64,000 bases of DNA from Flagellimonas sp. HMM57 (GTDB taxonomy: Bacteria > Bacteroidota > Bacteroidia > Flavobacteriales > Flavobacteriaceae), in contig NZ_CP090004.1 in the NCBI RefSeq assembly GCF_021390175.1, positions 2,595,001 through 2,659,000 on the forward strand, read 5' to 3'. Positions 11,045-18,010 of the stretch are shown here, one piece after another. Under the pieces are notes generated by a model, which searched no databases, was not told the origin of the DNA, and was given only the letters and a program-made list of their open reading frames with translations. Made by a program: the position numbers and the translations under genes. Positions within the stretch are counted from its first letter, which is position 1. The number at the start of each line of letters is the position of its first letter.

Positions 11045-11922
11045 TGTCATTTTTAGATACGAGACACAAGAAAAAATCATTCACGCTTACAACTTTTCTT
11101 TTAAGCGTACTGTTGCTATTGCTTTTTTATATAGGGTTAACGTATATGGACCCTCCTATTGAAAACGGTATTGCGATAAACTTTGGCACCATGGACTTTG
11201 GTATTGGCGAAGTACAGCCTAAGGAAAAAGTCCGTTCAGAGCCACAAGAAGAACAGGTAAAACCAGCCGAAGAAATTCCGGAACAAGTAGAGGAGCAGGA
11301 AGCCGCCGAAAACAAACCTGTGGAAGAAGTTTTGACGAATGAATCTGAGGAAACCATAAAAATCAATCAGCAGAAGGAAACGAAACGAAAAGCTGATGAA
11401 GCTGCAAAAAAGGCAAAAGCAGAAGCCGATCGCATAGCACGAGAAAAAAAACAGGCAGAAGAACAGAAAAGGCAAGAACAAGAGGCGAAGAAAAAAAGCC
11501 TTGATGCTCTAATAGGAGGCATTGGAAAATCTGATGGCACGACCACAGGAAGCGAAGGCGATGACAATAGGGCAGGTGACAAAGGGCAGCCAGATGGTGA
11601 CCCATATGCTACTAGTTATTACGGTAGTCCAGGCAGTGGAAGCGGAACAGGTGGTTATGGATTGAATGGTCGTTCATTGGTCACTCAAGGAAAAGTACAG
11701 CAACAATGCAACGAAGAAGGTCGTGTAGTTGTTAGAATTGTTGTTGATCGTAATGGAAGCGTCATAAAGGCTACTCCAGGGGTTAAAGGCACTACTAATA
11801 ATGCTCCGTGTTTATTAAAGCCAGCGAAAGAGACTGCTGAGAAACATAAATGGAACCTTGACTCGAATGCTCCTTCACAACAAATAGGCTTTGTGGTCGT
11901 CAATTTTAAGCTAGGTCAATAG
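11044..11922 (+). CDS. TonB-like energy transducer
   Basis: The 292-residue protein has a basic N-terminus, one membrane helix (about 13-31), a long Glu/Lys/Ala-rich spacer (about 60-150, probably helical), a Gly/Ser-rich stretch (about 160-215) and a C-terminal domain of about 75 residues with two cysteines. The layout is that of TonB or TolA spanning the periplasm, and the position after exbB-exbD supports energy transduction to outer-membrane receptors such as the SusC protein at 18 kb. The C-terminal domain is less canonical than the layout, so TonB versus TolA remains open. Confidence 0.8.
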   Translation: MSFLDTRHKKKSFTLTTFLLSVLLLLLFYIGLTYMDPPIENGIAINFGTMDFGIGEVQPKEKVRSEPQEEQVKPAEEIPEQVEEQEAAENKPVEEVLTNESEETIKINQQKETKRKADEAAKKAKAEADRIAREKKQAEEQKRQEQEAKKKSLDALIGGIGKSDGTTTGSEGDDNRAGDKGQPDGDPYATSYYGSPGSGSGTGGYGLNGRSLVTQGKVQQQCNEEGRVVVRIVVDRNGSVIKATPGVKGTTNNAPCLLKPAKETAEKHKWNLDSNAPSQQIGFVVVNFKLGQ

Positions 11923-11926
11923 CCCC

Positions 11927-13138
11927 ATGACTTATAAAGAAACGTTGAGCTGGATGTTCCAGCAACTCCCAATGTACCAACAAAAAGGAGCTGTTGCCTA
12001 TAAGGACAAGTTGGATAATATTCTTTTTTTTACAGAATTACTGGGAAATCCCGAAAAGAAATTTAAGAGTATACATGTGGCAGGCACCAATGGGAAAGGG
12101 TCCAGCAGTCATATGCTCGCCTCGGTTCTGCAGGAAGCAGGCTATAAAGTAGGACTATACACTTCTCCACATCTCAAAGACTTCAGGGAGCGGATTAAAA
12201 TTAACGGGAAAAAAGTAAGCGAAGACTACGTAAAGGATTTTATAAAAACCCATGAACCTTTCTTAAAAGAAAATAAGCTTTCTTTTTTTGAAATGACCGT
12301 AGGTATGGCCTTTAGCTACTTTGCGGAGGAAAAGGTTGATATCGCCGTTGTTGAAGTTGGTTTGGGAGGAAGATTGGATTCTACGAATATTATAGTTCCT
12401 GAAGTTTCGCTCATCACGAACATAGGGCTGGACCATATTCAGATTTTGGGTGATACTTTACAGAAAATCGCTTTGGAAAAAGCAGGAATCATAAAGAAAG
12501 GAGTTCCAGTAATTATTAGTGAAAAACAACCCGAAACAGAGGGTATCTTTAAGCTTATTGCGGCCCAAAAGAATGCTGAGATAACTTTCGCAGAGGAAAT
12601 GGATACAAAAAACTACGAAACAGACTTGCTTGGAAGTTATCAGAAAAAAAATAGTAAGGGTGTAGTTGCCGTATTAAAAGAATTAAAGGAATTTAAAATT
12701 AAGGAAAAGCATATAAGGAAAGGATTGAGGAATGTTGTCGAAAATACCGGGTTATTGGGTAGATGGCAGGTTTTGGGCGAGCATCCTAAAACTATATGCG
12801 ATACCGCCCATAATAAGGAAGGACTGGGATTGGTGCTAGAACAAATCAATAAACTTGAATTTTCACAAGTACATTTTGTACTGGGCTTTGTAAATGATAA
12901 GAATCTAGATACTGTACTCTCACTTTTTCCAAAAAACGCAAAATATTATTTTGTACGACCCAACATACCTAGGGGCTTGGAAGCAAAAGCATTAAAAGCT
13001 GCTGCTGCTAAATTTTATTTAGAAGGAGAAACGTTTAAATTGGTTGGAAAAGCATTGGAAAAGGCCAAAAAAAATGCAAAACCTGATGATTTAGTGTATG
13101 TGGGAGGAAGCACATTCGTAGTTGCAGAAGTGGTTTAG
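11927..13138 (+). CDS. folC: Folylpolyglutamate synthase / dihydrofolate synthase
   Basis: The 403-residue Mur-ligase-family enzyme adds glutamate to folates, and in the bifunctional form also joins dihydropteroate to glutamate. The ATP-binding loop is VAGTNGKGSSSHM at about 48-60. SLITNIGLDHIQILGDT (about 163-180) is the family's second signature, and CDTAHNKEGL (about 289) starts the C-terminal ligase domain. It begins 4 bp after the tonB-like stop codon and is the last gene of the exbB cluster. Confidence 0.95.
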   Translation: MTYKETLSWMFQQLPMYQQKGAVAYKDKLDNILFFTELLGNPEKKFKSIHVAGTNGKGSSSHMLASVLQEAGYKVGLYTSPHLKDFRERIKINGKKVSEDYVKDFIKTHEPFLKENKLSFFEMTVGMAFSYFAEEKVDIAVVEVGLGGRLDSTNIIVPEVSLITNIGLDHIQILGDTLQKIALEKAGIIKKGVPVIISEKQPETEGIFKLIAAQKNAEITFAEEMDTKNYETDLLGSYQKKNSKGVVAVLKELKEFKIKEKHIRKGLRNVVENTGLLGRWQVLGEHPKTICDTAHNKEGLGLVLEQINKLEFSQVHFVLGFVNDKNLDTVLSLFPKNAKYYFVRPNIPRGLEAKALKAAAAKFYLEGETFKLVGKALEKAKKNAKPDDLVYVGGSTFVVAEVV

Positions 13139-13158
13139 ATATTTTATGTTTTTTCTTT

Positions 13159-13187
13159 TTGGTAAACGAAAAATGATGCTATATTTG
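13159..13187 (+). promoter_or_regulatory. Promoter of tRNA-Val(UAC)
   Basis: TTG (13159-13161), an 18-bp spacer and TATATTTG (13180-13187) form a textbook Bacteroidota promoter. The tRNA begins 25 bp downstream, leaving a short 5' leader to be trimmed. Confidence 0.7.
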
Positions 13188-13212
13188 CACTCCCGTTTGG
13201 GAAAATGAAATA

Positions 13213-13290
13213 GGGCGCTTAGCTCAGTTGGTTCAGAGCACCTCGTTTACACCGAGGGGGTCGGGGGTTCGAATCCCTCAGCGCCCACCA
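13213..13290 (+). tRNA. tRNA-Val (anticodon UAC)
   Basis: Acceptor GGGCGCT pairs with AGCGCCC. The D arm is GCTC/GAGC, the anticodon arm is CCTCG-TTTACAC-CGAGG with anticodon TAC, and the T arm contains GTTCGAA. The 3' CCA is encoded (13288-13290). A strong promoter lies upstream and a terminator directly downstream. Confidence 0.97.
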
Positions 13291-13295
13291 AGATT

Positions 13296-13322
13296 AAAGC
13301 CTTCGATAAAATCGAAGGCTTT
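13296..13322. terminator. Terminator after tRNA-Val
   Basis: AAAGCCTTCGAT (13296-13307) and ATCGAAGGCTTT (13311-13322) form a perfect 12-bp stem with a 3-nt loop and a T run. It also lies just past the end of the convergent small gene on the minus strand and could terminate that as well. Confidence 0.9.
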
Positions 13323-13327
13323 TTTAT

Positions 13328-13608
13328 TTAATGCTGTTTTATCGTAAACCCATTTTTCTGTTTTATCAAGTAATAAACATCGAAGTGATGTCCTTTTTCA
13401 AACACTAATGTTTGGTTCTTTCCTTTTTGAACTACGAGTACATATTTTGTTTGAAATCAGAAATTTCATTTTTCAATTTCTTGTTGGCTTTTTCCAACAA
13501 TTCATTTTGGTGTTTCATAATACTCAATAAATCGTGTATTGCATTAAGGTTTTCCAATTGTGCATAAACAACTTGTTCAAGTTCTGCTTTTGTGTAACGA
13601 ATGCTCAT
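13328..13608 (-). pseudogene. Small unknown gene, apparently split by a frameshift
   Basis: From ATG 13608 an open frame of 58 codons runs to TAG at 13432. It encodes a helical, charged peptide with spaced leucines (AELEQVV, LLEKANKKLKNEI), a likely coiled coil. Near its end a second frame opens at 13456 and runs to TAA at 13328 (42 codons). It has no ATG or GTG near its beginning and reads like a beta-rich domain (YVLVVQKGKNQTLVF, then FDVYYLIKQKNGF). A one-base change in the overlap (about 13432-13456) would join them into one protein of about 96-97 residues. I do not recognise the family. It faces the tRNA and diverges from the XRE gene, so it belongs to the accessory island. A real 58-residue protein is also possible. 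Confidence 0.5.
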
Positions 13609-13774
13609 AATTATGTTATCAAATTCTATTAAAAAACTTTAAAGGTCTATTTGTCTCCCTTAAAAGCATTTCAAAGTTATATAAAAGTTTTTAAATCTCC
13701 TAAAAAAGCATATTTTAATACTTAAAACATTTGTTTTTCTTGATTATTTTTACTGTTGAATCATAGCATTTACT

Positions 13775-13984
13775 ATGGGTAAACCAGTTTATAATAGAAT
13801 TAAAGCAGTTCTAGCTGAAAATGGAAAAACCAATAATTGGCTGGCGGATGAATTGGATATGAATACAAATACTATTTCAAAATGGTGTAGAAATGATATG
13901 CAGCCAAGAATTGAAAACTTGTTTCAAGTAGCTAATGTTTTAGGCGTAGATGTGAGGGAATTACTTGTTTCAACAAAGAATTAA
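13775..13984 (+). CDS. XRE-family helix-turn-helix regulator
   Basis: The 69-residue protein is essentially one helix-turn-helix domain: NWLADELDMNTNTISKWCRN (about 20-39) is the recognition region, followed by PRIENLFQVANVLGVDVREL. Small regulators of this kind in Bacteroidota often sit with restriction or other defence genes (known context, not proof). It ends 6 bp before the abortive-infection-type gene, so it probably controls that two-gene unit. Base composition is more AT-rich than in the flanking folC and mod genes, which fits acquired DNA. Confidence 0.88.
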   Translation: MGKPVYNRIKAVLAENGKTNNWLADELDMNTNTISKWCRNDMQPRIENLFQVANVLGVDVRELLVSTKN

Positions 13985-13990
13985 AGTGTT

Positions 13991-14836
13991 TTGGCTGATT
14001 TAAGCTATAAAGAAAAATTAATAATTGAAAGACTATTTGATATGAGGTCTGGATATGTTATGGATTTTTCGAATAGAACATTTCAAGAATTTATTTATGA
14101 TAGTTTAAAAATTGATATCTACGATTCCAAATATGATTATGAAAGTGGTTCAAAAGCAAACAGATTAAGGGCATTCTTCAAAGAAGAATCAAATCATCGT
14201 GTTTCATTGCTTTTAAGCGATTTGTTGGATTACTGGTTAACAAAAGCTCAAATAGGAGAATATGGATTTGAAATTTCTAATGAAAACTTGCATGAAAAAT
14301 GTTTGAAAATTACTGAAAGACTTAAAAAAGAAATTATTGTAGAAGAGATTGAAGCTATTAAAGAGTTTGATTACGACAGAGATTTTACTCTACTTGCAAA
14401 GTCTATAAAAGAAAGTATTGAGAAAAACGAACCTGAAACAGCTTTGGATAGATTGCATACCTATTTGATGAAGTTAATACGTCAATTATGTGAAAATCAC
14501 ACAATAGAAATTAAGAAAGACGAACCCTTGAATTCATTGTTTGGGAAGTATGTAAAGTATGTTGTATCAAAAGGTGAAATTGAATCGCAAATGGCTGAAA
14601 GAATCTTAAAATATTCTATTCACGTTTTAGAAGCGTTTAATGATATTCGAAATAATAGAAGTTTTGCACACGATAACCCAATTTTGAATTATTCAGAAAG
14701 TATTTTGATTTTTAATAATGTAACAAATACAATAAAGTTCGTAGAATCAATTGAAAAAGAGATGGAAAGGAAGAACAAACGAGAAGAAGAAAAACGTAAG
14801 ATGGAAGGAGCTGATTGGGATGACTTGCCTTTTTAA
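13991..14836 (+). CDS. Abortive-infection-type protein with HEPN-like motif and SSB-like C-terminal tail
   Basis: The 281-residue soluble protein has an N-terminal domain (about 14-80: RSGYVMDFSNRTFQEF, then GSKANRLRAFF) that I recognise from abortive-infection family proteins. A helical domain (about 125-250) resembles the Abi C-terminal domain. R220-N221 and H227 in RNNRSFAH fit the R-polar-x(4-6)-H pattern of HEPN ribonucleases. After a charged helix (about 250-270) the protein ends in DWDDLPF, closely resembling the acidic tip of single-stranded DNA-binding proteins. The TTG start at 13991 is chosen because the N-terminal domain begins right after it; the next in-frame ATG (residue 17) would cut into it. 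A defence role is inferred from family and context. Confidence 0.72.
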   Translation: MADLSYKEKLIIERLFDMRSGYVMDFSNRTFQEFIYDSLKIDIYDSKYDYESGSKANRLRAFFKEESNHRVSLLLSDLLDYWLTKAQIGEYGFEISNENLHEKCLKITERLKKEIIVEEIEAIKEFDYDRDFTLLAKSIKESIEKNEPETALDRLHTYLMKLIRQLCENHTIEIKKDEPLNSLFGKYVKYVVSKGEIESQMAERILKYSIHVLEAFNDIRNNRSFAHDNPILNYSESILIFNNVTNTIKFVESIEKEMERKNKREEEKRKMEGADWDDLPF

Positions 14837-14921
14837 AAATATTGATAACCCTATCGAGTTACCAACATTTTAGTAATCATAATAATAAAGGACACTATTT
14901 TCAGTCGGTTTCAATCGATGT

Positions 14922-15800
14922 CTAAACCTCAATTTTATAAAGAATAGGATTAAATGCTTTAGCAGCTACGACTACTTTGTCCCCAACATGCAACTGTTGG
15001 ATTTCCGAATCTTGTAAAATCACTTTTACCACGCTGTTTTGTATAAGCACTGTAGCAATGTAGACTATTTCCTGCTGTTCTATTTTAAGAATCTCACCAG
15101 TGAACTTAAATTTTCCACTAACACTTCGGTTTATAAACAATTCGTCTGGATTTCCCTGACGTACGACACTTCCCTTCTCCAAAAAAATAACATGATCGGA
15201 TAGCTTGATGATTTCACCAATATCATGACTTATAAGCAGGGTGGTAAGATTAAATTCGCGATGAACCCTTAGAATATAGTCCTGTAGTTTTAGCCGGATT
15301 TTGATATCCAATGCGGCCAATGGTTCATCCAGCAACAAAATATCTGGATTTTCCGCTAAAGCTCTGGCCAAAGCGACCCTTTGTTTTTGTCCGCCGGACA
15401 AGGTTTCAGGTTTTCTATGTTGTAACGTTCCAAGTTCTATCATTTCAATTAAGCCTGCTAACTTTTTCCTATCCTCGCCCTTGGCCAAGGCAAATTCAAG
15501 ATTTTCAAGTACGGTCATATTTGGAAATAGGGCATAATCTTGAAAAACAAAGCCTATGTTTCTTTTCTGCGGTGGTAGATAGATTTTTTTATCGGAATCG
15601 AACCATGTTTTTCCGTTTACAATAATTTTACCACGATCGGGCCTCATTAATCCCGATAATAATCGCAGTGTAGAGGTTTTCCCAGCGCCCGATTCTCCGT
15701 ACAACGTAATTAATTTCCCCTTCTCTAGGGTGAGATTGAGTCCAAGGTGCATTTCCCCATCGGCAGCCAGTAATTTTTTGTCAATATCCAATACGATCAT
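14922..15800 (-). CDS. modC: Molybdate ABC transporter ATP-binding protein
   Basis: The 292-residue ATPase drives molybdate import. Walker A is GESGAGKTS near 35-43, the ABC signature LSGGQKQRVALARA is near 134, and Walker B with the following Asp is ILLLDEPLAALD near 154-165. A C-terminal segment of about 70 residues resembles a TOBE/Mop molybdate-binding region. Its start overlaps the modB stop by 4 bp, and it is the last gene of the mod operon. Confidence 0.92.
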   Translation of the reverse strand: MIVLDIDKKLLAADGEMHLGLNLTLEKGKLITLYGESGAGKTSTLRLLSGLMRPDRGKIIVNGKTWFDSDKKIYLPPQKRNIGFVFQDYALFPNMTVLENLEFALAKGEDRKKLAGLIEMIELGTLQHRKPETLSGGQKQRVALARALAENPDILLLDEPLAALDIKIRLKLQDYILRVHREFNLTTLLISHDIGEIIKLSDHVIFLEKGSVVRQGNPDELFINRSVSGKFKFTGEILKIEQQEIVYIATVLIQNSVVKVILQDSEIQQLHVGDKVVVAAKAFNPILYKIEV

Positions 15801-16471
15801 CTCCCTAGCTTTTTCAGGTGTTTTCCATTAACCAGATAAACCGCCAGCAATATAAAGAAGGTTATCGCAAACAGAATCATGGAATAAAAATTGGCCGCCC
15901 CATAATTCAATGCTTCTACTTCGTCATAAATTGCAATGGAAGCCACTTTTGTCCTTCCGGGAATATTACCCCCGATCATGAGCACAACGCCAAACTCTCC
16001 AACTGTATGGGCAAAAGAAAGTATGATGCCCGTTAATAACGAGGGTTTAATATTTGGGAGTTGAACTCTGAACAACGTTGTTAATTTTGATTTTCCCATT
16101 ACATAAGCCGCTTCTTTAATTGAGACTGGGAGACTGGCCAGGCCAGATTGAACAGGGTGCACCATAAAGGGTAAGCTGTACAGTATTGAAGCAATGACAA
16201 GTCCTGGAAATGAAAAAACCAGTTTAATTCCCAACCATTCATTGATCCATTCGCCAAAAGCGTTATTTGGACTAAAGGCCATTAAAAAATAAAACCCCAA
16301 AACGGTTGGCGGTAGTACAAGTGGCATACTTACCAAAGTCTCTATAATAGGTTTGACCTTTGATTTGGAGTTGGCGAGCCATGCCGATAAAGGAACAGAT
16401 ATCACCAATAAAACTATAGTGGTCACTGCTGCTAGCTCAAAGGTCAGTATTAATGGGCTCCAATCAATCAT
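15797..16471 (-). CDS. modB: Molybdate ABC transporter permease
   Basis: The 224-residue inner-membrane protein has five to six hydrophobic segments. The binding-protein-dependent transport loop (EAAYVMGKSKLTTLFRVQLP, about 138-157) contacts the ATPase. MPLVLPPTVLGFYFL (about 49-63) is characteristic of ModB/CysT-type permeases. It overlaps its neighbours on both sides by 4 bp. Confidence 0.93.
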   Translation of the reverse strand: MIDWSPLILTFELAAVTTIVLLVISVPLSAWLANSKSKVKPIIETLVSMPLVLPPTVLGFYFLMAFSPNNAFGEWINEWLGIKLVFSFPGLVIASILYSLPFMVHPVQSGLASLPVSIKEAAYVMGKSKLTTLFRVQLPNIKPSLLTGIILSFAHTVGEFGVVLMIGGNIPGRTKVASIAIYDEVEALNYGAANFYSMILFAITFFILLAVYLVNGKHLKKLGR

Positions 16472-16869
16472 TCTGAAAGCATGATTTCGTTCAACTTGAC
16501 CATGGCGATAACTTCGTCTTCTTTTTTTAAACCTAATTGGTTACTGGAATCCGTGCCGATTATAGCTGTTAGCTTTCCAGCAAGGGAATTGATGGTAACT
16601 TTTGTCAATAGCTCCCCTCTTTCAATTTCCATAATGATACCCTGTATTCTGTTCTGCAGACTAATGAGATGGTTTTCGTTGCTTCCTAAAACAACTTCGG
16701 TCTCTTTAAAAAGTATTTTTACAGGTTTGCCCATTTGAAGGTAAGAAGCAGTTTCCGGAGTTTCTATAACGATGCTTTGTATTGTAACTTTTTTGGGCAA
16801 ACCTATTGTAACCAACGACAGGCTTCCGTGCACTTTTATATCGGTTATATGTCCAGCTAAACTATTCAT
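16468..16869 (-). CDS. TOBE-domain (Mop-like) molybdate-binding protein
   Basis: The 133-residue protein is made of two TOBE/Mop repeats (about 1-65 and 66-133; the second contains INSLAGKLTAIIGTDSSNQL), the beta-barrel fold that binds molybdate or tungstate oxyanions. Free-standing proteins of this kind act as molybdate stores or sensors. Here it is encoded inside the transporter operon, overlapping modA by 8 bp and modB by 4 bp. A regulatory role is possible, but it has no DNA-binding domain. Confidence 0.85.
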   Translation of the reverse strand: MNSLAGHITDIKVHGSLSLVTIGLPKKVTIQSIVIETPETASYLQMGKPVKILFKETEVVLGSNENHLISLQNRIQGIIMEIERGELLTKVTINSLAGKLTAIIGTDSSNQLGLKKEDEVIAMVKLNEIMLSE

Positions 16870-17635
16870 CTACCGAATATCCGAAGTTTTTCAAAATTTC
16901 CTTTGCTTTCTTGCTGAATAAGAAATCATAAAACTTTTTGGCTGAATTTGAATTCGCTTTTTTATGGGTTATTAGAACCACGCTCTGCGCTATTGGTTCA
17001 TAAAGATGATTGTCCAGCTCGATCCAAGTACCCTTTTCCTTTAACTCTGGTGCCAAAACTACGGAAATGGAAGTGAATCCCAATTCTGCCGAGCCCGATA
17101 GTATAAACTGGTTTGTTTGCGATATACTTTCTCCATATACCAGTTTATCTTCAATTTTATCCAAAAGCTTATAATAGTTCAATACCGATGTTGCAGCTTT
17201 GCCATAAGGCGCAATTTTAGGATTTGCAATGGCAATGTGCTCAATACTGTTATCACTTAAAATTGATATAGAGGGTACTGTATGTTTCTTCAGTGTCCAT
17301 AGTACCAACTTTCCATAGGCATACGTTTTAGGAGGATTTGTAGTTAGTCCGCTGTTAAAAAGGTCATTTGGGTATTTTGTATCCGCAGAAATGAATACAT
17401 CATATGGTGCCCCTTCTTTTATTTGTGCCGTTAAGGTCCCGGAGGAGCTAATTACCAAATCACATTGAATACCTGTTTCTTTCGTAAAAACCTTGGCAAG
17501 ATCTTCTATGGCATAGCGCATATTTGCTGCGGTCGCAATGGTAATTTTTTCACTTGTACCGTGATTATTGCACCCCAACAGCATCCAAAGGAACAACCCT
17601 AGAACAAAATATAGTAAAGAGCTGGGAAATCTCAT
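16862..17635 (-). CDS. modA: Molybdate-binding lipoprotein
   Basis: The 257-residue protein is the periplasmic oxyanion receptor of the ModABC importer. A lipoprotein signal ends in MLLGC, so C22 would be lipidated. The mature part starts with ITIATAANMRYAIEDLA, and ligand-binding motifs include ISSSGTLTAQI and APYDVFISAD, typical of ModA. Gene order modA-TOBE-modB-modC with overlapping ends indicates one transcript. I found no recognisable ModE-type operator upstream. Confidence 0.92.
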   Translation of the reverse strand: MRFPSSLLYFVLGLFLWMLLGCNNHGTSEKITIATAANMRYAIEDLAKVFTKETGIQCDLVISSSGTLTAQIKEGAPYDVFISADTKYPNDLFNSGLTTNPPKTYAYGKLVLWTLKKHTVPSISILSDNSIEHIAIANPKIAPYGKAATSVLNYYKLLDKIEDKLVYGESISQTNQFILSGSAELGFTSISVVLAPELKEKGTWIELDNHLYEPIAQSVVLITHKKANSNSAKKFYDFLFSKKAKEILKNFGYSVDE

Positions 17636-18010
17636 TTCTTTTTATAGGTACACTTAGGATTATAATATCAGTCTTACATATGAACTTCTAATTTACATCT
17701 TTGTACGCTTATCTCTTTTATGGTAAGCTATATTATTGGATTTATAAACAAATAGGTAAAGCTACCCGATTATTCTTTCCGTAAACCCTTATCGGAAACA
17801 ACCCCTGTTGCACCCCAAAACAATTTTTTTGTCACTGCAATTGTAAAGGTAAGGCGGTGAGATGCCTTGCTACCATATAACTAAAAACTTTCCATTAAGT
17901 TTTGTTTTCGTACTAGGGAGTATTATTTGAATTAGCTGTCAAACACGTTCTCCCGCCTTCCTTTCTCAGTTGCGCTAACTCATTTAATTACTAACAAAAC
18001 TTTTAACTCT
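17636..18010 (+). promoter_or_regulatory. Hairpin-rich region between modA and susC
   Basis: This 375-bp gap has no coding frame. On the + strand it contains a series of stems: GGTA/TACC (17755-17766), TTTCCG/CGGAAA (17776-17798), CAAC/GTTG (17799-17810) and GGTAAGGC with GCCTTGCTACC (17848-17874, bulged). A longer-range pairing is also possible: AAGGCGG (17851-17857) can pair with CCGCCTT (17953-17959) and would compete with the last hairpin. No known riboswitch class was recognised. It probably holds divergent promoters for modA and susC, but no perfect TAnnTTTG was found. Confidence 0.4.

Noticed and set aside
14837..14921. attR-like copy of the tRNA-Val 3' end behind the Abi-type gene
   Set aside because: No stretch similar to the T arm or acceptor end of tRNA-Val(UAC) was found there.
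17761..18000. Known riboswitch class (TPP, cobalamin or molybdenum cofactor) before susC
   Set aside because: Their conserved core sequences are not present; only generic hairpins are visible.
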